64,000 nt of DNA from Roseiarcus sp963842835 (GTDB taxonomy: Bacteria; Pseudomonadota; Alphaproteobacteria; Rhizobiales; Beijerinckiaceae). The notes under the pieces are model-generated. The model did no database searches. It was not told the DNA's origin and worked only from the letters and a program-made list of their open reading frames with translations. Positions 8,649-16,926 of the stretch are shown one piece after another (positions within the stretch are counted from its first letter, which is position 1; every line of letters starts with the position of its first letter). A program made the position numbers and the translations under genes. Location of the stretch: positions 310,001-374,000 of the forward strand of contig CAWJIB010000001.1 in assembly GCA_963842835.1 (NCBI GenBank), given 5' to 3'.

Positions 8649-10114
8649 CCCGGCCGCGAAGCCATGGAAACCGCGGCCGGCCGGGTCGCCAGGCTCATCG
8701 CCGCCGCCGCCAGCACATTGAGGGCCAGCGCGGCGAAGCCGACATTGACGTCGTTGGCTTGCGAGGGAAGGAACGGAAACAGGCTCACGAAAGTGCTGTG
8801 GGTGAGCGTAACGTAGGCGACCGTCGCGACGCCGACGACGATCCCCGCGCTCGCGCCCTGCTTCGTCATTGGGTTCCTCGCCATCAGACTGCAGATCAGC
8901 GCGGGAAACAATTGGGTGACGAAGGCATAGCCCATCAGCAGCAGAGCGACGATCGTCTGGCCGCCCTGCAGGGTGAAGTAGACCGCGATGAGCGCGACGA
9001 CGGGAACCAGGCCGCGCGCCGTCAGCGTCACACTGTCCTCTGCGAGATCGGGCTTGAGCGCGCGCAGCACGTCGTTGGCGAGGAGCGTCGAGGCCGAGAG
9101 AAGGATCATCGAGCCCGGCACCAGCGCCGTCAGCACGCCCGCCGCGCCGACGACGCCGACGAACCACGGATCGAAGCTTTGGATCGCCAGCTTGAACAGC
9201 GACAGGTCGATTTCGCCGCCGGTCAGGCCGGGAACCCTAAGGATCGCTGCGAAGCCGCAGAAGAAGACGAACAGCAGGATCAGCTGATAGAGCGGCAACA
9301 TCACCGCATTTCGGCGGAAGGTGCGCTCATGCCGGGACGTGAGCGCGGCGGCGAAGGCGTGCGGCCACATGAAGAAGCCCAACGCGGTCAGCGCCACCGT
9401 CGACTGGAACCACAATACGCTTTCGCCGGCCGGTTTGAACGTCAGGAACCCCGGCTTGGCGGCGTCGATGGCGCGGAACATTTCGGCGTAGCCGCCGTAA
9501 TAATGCAGCGGCAGATAGATCCCGAGAAACACCACGACCGCGAGAATGAGAAAGTCCTTCACCACGGCGTTCCACGCCGTGCCGTGCACGCCGGAGATCA
9601 TGACGTAGATCGTGACCGTCGCGGCGCCGATCCAGACCGCGAGCGTTGGCGAGATGGAGCCGTAGGAGGCGACGGAAACGATGATGCCCAGGCCCTTGAG
9701 CTGCAACACGAGATAGGGCACGAGCGCGACCACGCCGACGACGGCGGCGAGGATCCCGAGGCCGGGGCTGTCGTATTTCTTGGCGAAGAAATGCGACTGC
9801 GAGATCAGCCGCTCGTGCTTGGCGTAGCGCCAAATGGGCGGCAGCAGCCAGTAGGACAGGATGTAGGCCAACGTGCCGTAGGCGAGGATATAATAGGCAG
9901 GCGCGCCCTTGCCGTAGGCGTAGCCGCTGCCGCCGAGAAAGGTGAAGGTGGTGTAGATCTCGCCCGCGGTCAGCAGAAACACGAACGGACCGCCGAACGC
10001 GCGCTCCGCCACCGTCCATTGCTCCAGGCTCATGCGCAGGCCGCGACGCGCCGCCAGACCCAGCGCCAGCGCCATGAGCGCGGTGAGGGCGATGATGACA
10101 AGCGCGGCGTTCAT
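8645..10114 (-). CDS. Sodium:solute symporter family transporter
   Basis: Inner-membrane cotransporter of 489 residues with about 13 hydrophobic segments. SSS-family landmarks are FTFLGGSGYAYGKGAPAYY near the N-terminus, QLKGLGIIV, and GVHGTAWNAVVKDFLI. I place the start at ATG 10114, which has AGGAGG upstream and gives a first membrane helix at once; the upstream extension of the frame is arginine-rich and belongs to the neighbouring gene's shadow. It overlaps the DUF3311 gene by 4 bases, a pairing common in SSS carriers of organic acids. Substrate unknown. Confidence 0.88.
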   Translation of the reverse strand: MNAALVIIALTALMALALGLAARRGLRMSLEQWTVAERAFGGPFVFLLTAGEIYTTFTFLGGSGYAYGKGAPAYYILAYGTLAYILSYWLLPPIWRYAKHERLISQSHFFAKKYDSPGLGILAAVVGVVALVPYLVLQLKGLGIIVSVASYGSISPTLAVWIGAATVTIYVMISGVHGTAWNAVVKDFLILAVVVFLGIYLPLHYYGGYAEMFRAIDAAKPGFLTFKPAGESVLWFQSTVALTALGFFMWPHAFAAALTSRHERTFRRNAVMLPLYQLILLFVFFCGFAAILRVPGLTGGEIDLSLFKLAIQSFDPWFVGVVGAAGVLTALVPGSMILLSASTLLANDVLRALKPDLAEDSVTLTARGLVPVVALIAVYFTLQGGQTIVALLLMGYAFVTQLFPALICSLMARNPMTKQGASAGIVVGVATVAYVTLTHSTFVSLFPFLPSQANDVNVGFAALALNVLAAAAMSLATRPAAVSMASRPG

Positions 10115-10329
10115 CGCTGGCCTCCTTCGTGGCCGGACTCCGGTATCCCGTTGGCGGCGTCGAGCGCATAGACGATCGCCATCAGGGCCGACCCCGCAAC
10201 GACCCAGCCGACGATCCATGCGAGCACGAGAGGCAGGCCGAAAACCAGCGGCTCGACCTGATTGACGAACGCCGTCCCTACGAGAATGCCAAGAACCGGC
10301 AATAGCGCCAGCCAACGAGCTCCGCTCAT
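10111..10329 (-). CDS. DUF3311 small membrane protein, partner of SSS transporter
   Basis: 72 residues with two hydrophobic helices: WLALLPVLGILVGTAFVN and a second around LVLAWIVGWVVAGSALMAIV. DUF3311 proteins are typically encoded immediately before an SSS symporter, and here the stop codon overlaps the symporter start (ATGA). Start taken as ATG 10329 (MSGARW); 15 further in-frame residues upstream look non-coding. It is probably a small accessory subunit or stability factor; its role is not established. Confidence 0.8.
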   Translation of the reverse strand: MSGARWLALLPVLGILVGTAFVNQVEPLVFGLPLVLAWIVGWVVAGSALMAIVYALDAANGIPESGHEGGQR

Positions 10330-10446
10330 TTTCAAGGTCCCCTGGACGCCTGCGCGAATTGACGGCGCATGCAAAGCTTATGCCGGCGTTCCGCCGCTGC
10401 CAAGGCGCGGCCTCGCCGGGCGCTGGCCGGCGGCCGGCGGGGCGAA

Positions 10447-11118
10447 TCAGCCCGCCTCGAAGTGCTGCACGCCTTTGGAACGCTGGCGCTCGATGCGCAC
10501 GTCGCGCTCCTTGAGGTCGCGCAACGCGACATAGGCCATCGCGGTCATCAGCGCGTCGGAATAGGCGTCGTGCTGGTCGAGCACCGGCAATTTCAGATCA
10601 TTGAGAAGACTGGCGAAGCGAAGGTCGACCTGCGTGCCGGGCGGCGCGTCGCCGTATTTGCGCTCGTAATAGAGCGCCGACGTCTCGATTCTTTGGTTGG
10701 GCAACTCGACGCCGAGGAAACGCCGAACGTGCCTGTTCAGCATCGCGACGTCAAAGTCGAGGTAATAGCCGACCAGCGGCCGGCCGCCGATGAAACGCAG
10801 GAAATCGGGAATCACGTGGCGCATGGCGCGTCCGTTCGCGACGTCGGCTTCACGCAAGCGATGAATCTTGATCGCGTCGGGTCTCATTCTCGCCTCGGGG
10901 CGCAAAGTCGCCTCGAAGCTCTCGCTGGTCAGGATCCGCGCGCCGCGAATCCTGATCGCGGCGATGGTGACGATGTCGTCCTTGCGCGGATTGAGCCCCG
11001 TCGTCTCGCAGTCGATCGAAACCGCTTCGTCGGGCGGCCCGGGCTCGAAGAGGAAACGAAAAGCCGGTTCCTTGAGCATCGCGAGTTGGAAAGGCCGTTT
11101 GATCCAGCGCGGCAGCAT
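10447..11118 (-). CDS. DnaQ-like 3'-5' exonuclease (DEDDh family)
   Basis: Protein of 223 residues resembling the polymerase III epsilon exonuclease. Exo I is SIDCETTGLNP (Asp and Glu metal ligands), Exo II includes VGYYLDFDVAMLNRHV, and the Exo III His/Asp pair is in DQHDAYSDALMTAMAY. The start ATG 11118 lies 2 bases after the stop of the CBS/nucleotidyltransferase gene, so the two are one unit. It is not the replicative dnaQ by context; the constant pairing with a DUF294 protein suggests a nucleotide- or repair-related function controlled by that partner. Confidence 0.85.
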   Translation of the reverse strand: MLPRWIKRPFQLAMLKEPAFRFLFEPGPPDEAVSIDCETTGLNPRKDDIVTIAAIRIRGARILTSESFEATLRPEARMRPDAIKIHRLREADVANGRAMRHVIPDFLRFIGGRPLVGYYLDFDVAMLNRHVRRFLGVELPNQRIETSALYYERKYGDAPPGTQVDLRFASLLNDLKLPVLDQHDAYSDALMTAMAYVALRDLKERDVRIERQRSKGVQHFEAG

Positions 11119-11120
11119 CG

Positions 11121-12917
11121 TCAAAACATCGCAAGGGTGAAATGGCGGCGAATGATTTCGCGCAGCTGCTTGACGATCTGGAAGGCGTCGCGCAGCAGGT
11201 CGCGCTCCATGCTCGAGAGTTCCGCCGGCCGCACAAGGCTGCCGGACGCCGCTTCGGCGAGTTGCCCGTCGAGGCGAAGCGTCATGAGATAGCGCAGGGC
11301 TTGCGTCAGCTCGCGTGCGAAATTCGGCGTAAACGAGCCGAGTTCGGCCAAACGCGCGATGCGCGCGGCCGTGCCCGTTTCGAGCAGGCGATGTTCGATG
11401 GCGAGCGAGCGCACGCCGTGCACGATGGGGAAGATGCCGCCCTTTTTCAAATCGAGCGCGTCGCCCTCCTCTTTCGAGGTGACGAGATTGTTGAACAGGC
11501 CGATCGGCGTGGGAAAGGCGTCCACGGCGCGCGCGAAATGGGCGAGATAGGCGCGCTCGCCGCTCAGGGCGTCGATCAACTCCAGTTTGGCCCGGCGCAA
11601 GAGCTCCGCGTCGCCCGCGACAGCGTCGGCGTCGTAAAAAATCGCGACGTTCATGTGGGCGTGTTCGTCGGGCATGGCGAGCCAACGGCGAAAGTCGGCG
11701 CGATACTCCTCGATCGTCTTCGACCATTGCGGATTGACGACCATCACGTCGCCGGGGCAGGGGGGAAAGCCGAAGCTCTCCAGCGCGCCGGTGAACGCCG
11801 TGCGGAAAGCCTGCAATTCGCCCTCCGGCACGGGCGCCGAAAGGATCAAGCCATTGTCCTGATCGGTGCGAACCGTTTGCTCGCCGCGTCCCTCGCTGCC
11901 CATGACGATGAGGCAGCCGTTGTCGCGGATCGCCGGCGACGCCGTCATCTCGAAGAGTTTGGCGAACAAATGCCGATTGAGGTCGGAGACGATTTCGCAA
12001 ACGACTTCGACCTTGACGCCCTGGCGGCGCAGCATGCGCGTCTGGCGCTCGATTCCGCCAGCGGCGACCGCGAGTTCGGCCACGCTGCCGGCACGGTCGA
12101 TGCGGGCGGCGACGAGCTGCGAATTGCCGGCCAGGAAGCTCAAGAGGTCGATGTCTTCGAGAATGCCGACATATTCGCCGTCCTCGAGCACGGCAACGCG
12201 GCGCTTGTTGTGCTTGGTCATTTGCAACAGCGCCATCGAGACGAAGTCGTCGGGGGCGACCGAGACGACTTCGTACTGGGTCTCGCCGGCCACGCTCGTC
12301 TCGATCGGCAGGCGCTTGAGAATCGCCGCGTTCGACAAATCCGTTCCGGTGATGATTCCGACGCGTTCGCCCTCGCGCACGAACAAGGCTTTGGCTTTGA
12401 TTTCACGCATCTTCACGGCGGCGCGCTCGATCGAGTCGGAGGCCTCGATGAATGCGGCGGGATGCAGAGCGAGATCGCGCACGCGCGCATTCATCAGCGG
12501 GCTCAAGCGCGCGGCTTCCTCCTGGCGCGTCACGGCGTCGAGCTTGCGGGAAATGTCGCGATAGAAGAAGGCGGCAAAGCGCGCGTTGTGGTTGATCAGC
12601 CGCAGCGTGACGTCGCGCGGCAGCAGATTGCACAGCGTTTCCTCGCGCGCGACGAAGGCGTTCGATCCGCCGCCTTGAACGAGGGCGCGGCTGTCGAAGG
12701 AATCGCCGGGGCCGCGCAAGCTGAGGAGTTCTTTGCCGTCCCGCTCTTCGACGCAGCCCTTGATGACGATGAACAGCGAATCCGGCGCGCTGTCTCGCGC
12801 GATGATCGTTTCGCCGGGACGGAAATAGCCGATGTCGAGCGCCGCGCGCACCGCATCGACCTCGCGTGGCGTCAGCCGATCGAATGGCGCGTTGGTCGCA
12901 TCGAAAGACTTGGGCAT
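11121..12917 (-). CDS. cNMP-binding / CBS / DUF294 nucleotidyltransferase-like regulator
   Basis: Protein of 598 residues. In order: a cyclic-nucleotide-binding beta-barrel at about 10-125 (GYFRPGETIIARDSAPDSLF); a CBS pair at about 150-270 (AKALFVREGERVGIITGTDL and RRVAVLEDGEYVGILEDIDL); a DUF294 nucleotidyltransferase-like domain with MGSEGRGEQTVRTDQDNGL, which holds the GS and DxD-like residues; and a helical C-terminal domain. Soluble, probably senses a nucleotide. DUF294 resembles GlnD-type transferases, but activity is not shown by sequence. It is followed after 2 bases by the DEDDh exonuclease. Confidence 0.85.
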   Translation of the reverse strand: MPKSFDATNAPFDRLTPREVDAVRAALDIGYFRPGETIIARDSAPDSLFIVIKGCVEERDGKELLSLRGPGDSFDSRALVQGGGSNAFVAREETLCNLLPRDVTLRLINHNARFAAFFYRDISRKLDAVTRQEEAARLSPLMNARVRDLALHPAAFIEASDSIERAAVKMREIKAKALFVREGERVGIITGTDLSNAAILKRLPIETSVAGETQYEVVSVAPDDFVSMALLQMTKHNKRRVAVLEDGEYVGILEDIDLLSFLAGNSQLVAARIDRAGSVAELAVAAGGIERQTRMLRRQGVKVEVVCEIVSDLNRHLFAKLFEMTASPAIRDNGCLIVMGSEGRGEQTVRTDQDNGLILSAPVPEGELQAFRTAFTGALESFGFPPCPGDVMVVNPQWSKTIEEYRADFRRWLAMPDEHAHMNVAIFYDADAVAGDAELLRRAKLELIDALSGERAYLAHFARAVDAFPTPIGLFNNLVTSKEEGDALDLKKGGIFPIVHGVRSLAIEHRLLETGTAARIARLAELGSFTPNFARELTQALRYLMTLRLDGQLAEAASGSLVRPAELSSMERDLLRDAFQIVKQLREIIRRHFTLAMF

Positions 12918-13034
12918 TGACCGCCGCCTCCCGCTCGGCGTTCGTCGTGAGCGGTTGGCCGACTCATAGCGGTTTTGCCGGGGCGGGGGAATTGGGCGAT
13001 GGGCTGAGCCTGGCGGCGGATCGGACCTCGGCCT

Positions 13035-14201
13035 TTAGACGTCTCGCAGGCGGTGCACGTCGTGAACGACCACGCCGGATTCCGGCATCGCCAACCACTT
13101 GTGATGTTTCAAAGTATTTTTCGTGTCCTCGTAGCCGCTCTGCCAATGCTCGCGCATCGAGGTTGCCGAGAAGTCGTAATCCTTGGCGTGGCCTTCATAG
13201 GCCTTTTGCTGATAGATCAAATGCAGGATATTGATTTCCGGCAAATTGGCGAGCCGGTTGCGCAGCGCTCGTTCTTCTTCGGTCAAGCGATCGTCGGGAA
13301 CCTTTGCCAGCGCCTGATAGGCGCGTCGCTTCCATTCCATGATGTGGCGGTACATGTCGGTGTTGTAGCGCGTGCGCGACGAATACATGATGTCCTTGTG
13401 GCGGCCGAGCACGTCTTCCATATCGCGCGGCAGATGGCCGCGCGCGCTGAACAGATCGACCTGAAACACCAGCGTGTTCACGCCGTCTTCCTGATCGAGG
13501 AGATGCTGCAGCGGCGTGTTCGAGACGATGCCGCCGTCCCAATAGAAGTCCGTCCCGATCTTGACCATCGGCAGCGTCGGCGGCAGGGCGCCTGACGCCA
13601 TGACATGTTCGGGCCCGATCTCTTCGTTGGCGTTGTCGAAATAGATGAAGTTGCCGGTCTGCACATTGACCGCGCCGACGGCGAAACGGAGCCCGCGCTC
13701 GTTGACGAGGGAAAAGTCGACGAGTTCGCCGAGGGTCTCGGCGAGCGGCGAGGTGTCGTAGTGGCTCGTCGCGGTCTTGGCGCCCGCCAGGTTCATCCAC
13801 GGACTGATCTCGTGCGGCTTGAAGAAGCCGGGCTGTCCGAGAGCGATCGTCATCAGCGAACTCGTCGCGTTGCGCGCGCGGCGAAACACGTCGCCGTCCG
13901 GCGTAAAGGCCCAGACGCGTCGATCGGTGATCTTGTCCCAAAAGGCGTGCAGCCGCTCGATGCGGTTTTCGCGCTTATTGCCGGCGATGATCGCCGCGTT
14001 GATCGCGCCGATGGAGACGCCCGTCACCCAGTCCGGCTCGATATTGGCTTCGTGCAGCGCCTCGTAGACGCCGGCCTGATAGGCGCCCAGCGCGCCGCCG
14101 CCCTGGAAGATCAGCGCGATGCGGTCGCAACGCTCGGGACGCCAGCCGCTGAAGACGCTCTGTTGCTCGTTCGCTCGTTCCGAGCCGACTTTCGCGTCCA
14201 T
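13035..14201 (-). CDS. Patatin-like phospholipase with DUF3734 tail
   Basis: Serine lipid hydrolase of 388 residues. The oxyanion-hole motif IFQGGGALGAYQAG is at about 31-44, the nucleophile elbow GVSIG contains Ser63, and the catalytic Asp is in FYWDGGIV. The C-terminal third (RHKDIMYSSRTRYNTDMYRH onward) matches the DUF3734 tail found in proteobacterial patatins. ATG 14201 is chosen because GGAG lies 7 bases upstream; ATG 14213 would give four more residues. Such proteins may act on membrane lipids or polyhydroxybutyrate. The neighbouring divergent genes handle 3-hydroxybutyrate and acetoacetate, but a functional link is only suggestive. Confidence 0.9.
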   Translation of the reverse strand: MDAKVGSERANEQQSVFSGWRPERCDRIALIFQGGGALGAYQAGVYEALHEANIEPDWVTGVSIGAINAAIIAGNKRENRIERLHAFWDKITDRRVWAFTPDGDVFRRARNATSSLMTIALGQPGFFKPHEISPWMNLAGAKTATSHYDTSPLAETLGELVDFSLVNERGLRFAVGAVNVQTGNFIYFDNANEEIGPEHVMASGALPPTLPMVKIGTDFYWDGGIVSNTPLQHLLDQEDGVNTLVFQVDLFSARGHLPRDMEDVLGRHKDIMYSSRTRYNTDMYRHIMEWKRRAYQALAKVPDDRLTEEERALRNRLANLPEINILHLIYQQKAYEGHAKDYDFSATSMREHWQSGYEDTKNTLKHHKWLAMPESGVVVHDVHRLRDV

Positions 14202-14468
14202 GTGCGTCTCCATCCGGTCACAAAAAAAAGCGGAGTCGGAAGTCGGCGATCGTCGCGCCGCAAGGCCCGCCCGCCGCAATTCCGCTCGGCGACGTAAGCA
14301 GCGACAAATAACAGCACGGTGACAGGGGGAGGAAATTTGCGCGCCGCTCGCGCCGCATTGATGTCCGTGGGCGTTTTCCGCGCGCTCGTCACATCACCTT
14401 CAACAAGATCGCGCAGAAGGGCGAGCGACCCGCGCAACCGCGCGAAACTCATCATCAAGAGGGCGTTC

Positions 14469-15251
14469 ATGGCCGAGCAACGGGTAGCCGTCGTGACGGG
14501 GTCGACGAGCGGCATCGGTCTTGGGATCGCGCGGGCCTTCGCCGCCCGAGGCGTGAACGTGCTCATCAACGGATTCGGCGCCGCGGCCGACATCGAGCGC
14601 GAACGGCTGGCGATCGAGACCGACTATCGCGTGAAGGCGCTGTATTCGTCGGCCGACATGTCGAAGCCGGCCGAGATCGCCCAAATGATCGACGAGGCCG
14701 AGGCCAATCTCGGGCCGGTCGGCGTGCTCGTCAACAACGCCGGGATCCAATACGTCGCGCCGATCGAGGAGTTCCCACCGGAGAAATGGGACCAGATCAT
14801 CGCGATCAACCAATCCGCCGCCTTTCACGCGACCCGCCGCGTGCTGCCGCGCATGAAGTCGCGCCGCTCGGGCCGCATCCTCAACATCGCGTCGGCCCAC
14901 GCGCTCGTCGCCTCGCCCTTCAAGTCGGCCTATGTCGCGGCCAAACATGCGATCGCCGGCCTGACGAAAACCGCCGCGCTCGAGGCAGCCGAACACGGCG
15001 TCACCGTAAATGCGATCTGTCCCGGATATGTGCTGACGCCGCTCGTCGAGAAACAGATTCCCGACACGGCCAAAGCGCGCGGCATCAGCGAAGCGGAAGT
15101 CGTGCGCGACGTTCTCCTGGCGGCCCAGCCGACCAAGCGCTTCGTCACGGTTGAGGAAGTGGCCGCCCTCGCGGTCTTCCTCGCGAGCCCCGCCGCCGCC
15201 TCGATCACCGGGGCGATCATCCCGATCGACGGCGGCTGGACGGCGCACTAG
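14469..15251 (+). CDS. bdhA: 3-hydroxybutyrate dehydrogenase (SDR family)
   Basis: NAD-dependent oxidation of 3-hydroxybutyrate to acetoacetate in ketone-body and polyhydroxybutyrate turnover. SDR signatures: cofactor motif TGSTSGIGLG at 10-19, NNAG at 89-92, catalytic Ser142 and the Tyr155-x3-Lys159 pair in SAYVAAKH. The QYVAPIEEFP and TPLVEKQIP segments are typical of bacterial BdhA. ATG 14469 gives the usual 260 residues; the open frame continuing upstream is not conserved. It is followed 69 bases later by acetoacetate decarboxylase, so the two probably convert 3-hydroxybutyrate via acetoacetate to acetone and CO2. Confidence 0.93.
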   Translation: MAEQRVAVVTGSTSGIGLGIARAFAARGVNVLINGFGAAADIERERLAIETDYRVKALYSSADMSKPAEIAQMIDEAEANLGPVGVLVNNAGIQYVAPIEEFPPEKWDQIIAINQSAAFHATRRVLPRMKSRRSGRILNIASAHALVASPFKSAYVAAKHAIAGLTKTAALEAAEHGVTVNAICPGYVLTPLVEKQIPDTAKARGISEAEVVRDVLLAAQPTKRFVTVEEVAALAVFLASPAAASITGAIIPIDGGWTAH

Positions 15252-15320
15252 CGCGCACGTCCGCATCGTCAAAATTGAGCCGAGTGCGGGCAGGTTCCGG
15301 GCGCCGGAATGGAGAGAGCG

Positions 15321-16067
15321 ATGCGCGTTAGCGAAATCCTGGATCTGCCTTCGATGCCGCTCGCCGGACCGAGCTATCCGCGCGGGCCGTACCGGTTCGT
15401 CGACCGTCAATATATGATTATTTCCTACGAGACCGATCCCGAGGTCGTGCGCGAGCAATTGCCCGAGCCGCTCGAGCCGCTCGATCGCCCGCTCGTCCAT
15501 TACGAGTGGATATCGATGCCCAATTCCTCCGGTTTCGGCAGCTACACCGAGTGCGGCCTTGTCATCGGCTGCCGCTACAAGGGCGAAGAGATGAACTTCG
15601 TCTCGCAAATGTACCTTGACGACGACCCCCCGATCGCGGCGGGACGCGAGATCTGGGGCTTCCCCAAGAAATACGCGCATCCCAAGCTCGCCGTCGTCAA
15701 GGACACGCTGACGGGAACGCTCGAATATTCCGGCGCGCAGGTCGCCTTGGGCACGATGGGCTACAAGCACGAGAGCATGGCGGGCAACGGCGTCAAGACG
15801 ACCGCCTTGCTCACCAAGACCGCCGTCAATCTGAAGCTCATTCCTGGCGTCGACGGCAATCCCGGCATTTGCCAGCTCGTCGCCTATAATTTGACCGATA
15901 TCGCCGTCAAAGGCTCCTGGATCGGACCGGGACGGCTGCATCTCGTCCCGCATGTCAACGCGCCCGTCGCCGACATACCCGTGCGCAAAATCGTCGCCGC
16001 GCACCATTTCATCGCCGATCTGACCTTGCCCTACGGCCGGATTCTCCACGATTATCTTGCGAAATGA
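15321..16067 (+). CDS. adc: Acetoacetate decarboxylase
   Basis: Converts acetoacetate to acetone and CO2. The Schiff-base lysine is Lys116 in REIWGFPKKYAHPK, with the adjacent Lys117 that lowers its pKa, as in the clostridial enzyme (Lys115/Lys116). At 248 residues it is full length. I use the second ATG (15321) because GGAGAGA sits just before it; ATG 15309 is 4 codons earlier. It sits directly downstream of bdhA on the same strand. Confidence 0.94.
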   Translation: MRVSEILDLPSMPLAGPSYPRGPYRFVDRQYMIISYETDPEVVREQLPEPLEPLDRPLVHYEWISMPNSSGFGSYTECGLVIGCRYKGEEMNFVSQMYLDDDPPIAAGREIWGFPKKYAHPKLAVVKDTLTGTLEYSGAQVALGTMGYKHESMAGNGVKTTALLTKTAVNLKLIPGVDGNPGICQLVAYNLTDIAVKGSWIGPGRLHLVPHVNAPVADIPVRKIVAAHHFIADLTLPYGRILHDYLAK

Positions 16068-16151
16068 GCGGCCGGCGGCTTGCGAACTCGCCGTTCAAGA
16101 ATCAGATCAGTCACGCCGCTGCCGCCTCACGCCCGCGGCGCTTTGGTTGCC

Positions 16152-16481
16152 TTACGTAGGCGTCGCCGCGCTGGCGCTCTGCTCCGGCTGGCCGAGGGAC
16201 GTCGAGCCGGCTTCGTTGGCGTCTGTGAGCGAGCCTTGAGCGGCGTAGGCGGCGTTCGCCGCGTCGACCGACATTATGTCGGCGGATGAAGGCGCACTAG
16301 CCGTGACCGCATTCAGCCGCCAGGTTCTGATCGGACTCGGCGGCTGCGCGACCAGACCGGCCCCATTGGTTTCTGACCCGGACGACGCCTGCTGCGCGAG
16401 GGTGTTCCTCGCTGGCTGCCTGCGACTGATATCGTGAATGTTGCTGACGGTCATCAACGAGTCGAAAACGCTCAAAGACAT
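16152..16481 (-). CDS. Possible small hypothetical protein
   Basis: Open frame of 109 residues, unlike any family I know. It is low in charged residues and rich in Ala, Ser, Thr and Gln, without a signal peptide or membrane helix. A weak ribosome site (AGGAA) precedes ATG 16481 and the DNA upstream is AT-richer, as for a promoter. The composition is more protein-like than the arginine-rich shadow frames elsewhere. It could still be non-coding. Confidence 0.4.
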   Translation of the reverse strand: MSLSVFDSLMTVSNIHDISRRQPARNTLAQQASSGSETNGAGLVAQPPSPIRTWRLNAVTASAPSSADIMSVDAANAAYAAQGSLTDANEAGSTSLGQPEQSASAATPT

Positions 16482-16926
16482 AGCGGTTCCTGCAAATCTG
16501 AAAGAAGCGGGGGGCCTTGAAATCTAGATTAAGCGCTTTAAGTTCAGGTCAGCGAAAGCATGAAATATGCAGTCGACGCGTTATCTCTTCGTTTGGGATG
16601 ACGACGCAGCGAATCGAAGCGCTGGCGGCCGATCGGCAGGAGAAATGCGCTGTTGAAGACCGCGCCCCGGCTCGCCCCGCGGCGGGCGCACATTTTTCTT
16701 GCCCGACGCGCCCAATCTTGTTAGTTAGCCCGCGCGTTTGGTCTTGCGGCCGGACGCGTCAACCCACGAGTTCTCGACGCCGGCGCCTGCGCCGGCCCGC
16801 CTTTTCAAGAGGCGGCGATGGGCCCCACGAAGCCGAGCGCTTGTGGGCCCGAACCGGCGACGGGAGCTTTTCGTCAACGCCAACCCCCCGCCGGCGCCGC
16901 CCAAAAAGGGCTCCTTAGGAGAGAAA
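16482..16926. other. rpsA upstream region
   Basis: About 445 bases between the small minus-strand frame and rpsA. The first 100 bases are AT-richer than the surroundings. GGAGAG immediately before the ATG is the rpsA ribosome site. The cmk gene often found before rpsA is absent. I see no clear regulatory element. Confidence 0.4.

Noticed and set aside
8516..13000. Long plus-strand frames (550-590 residues) opposite the SSS transporter and DUF294 genes
   Set aside because: They are very rich in Arg, His and Gln, have no family features, and are the antisense of clear minus-strand genes.
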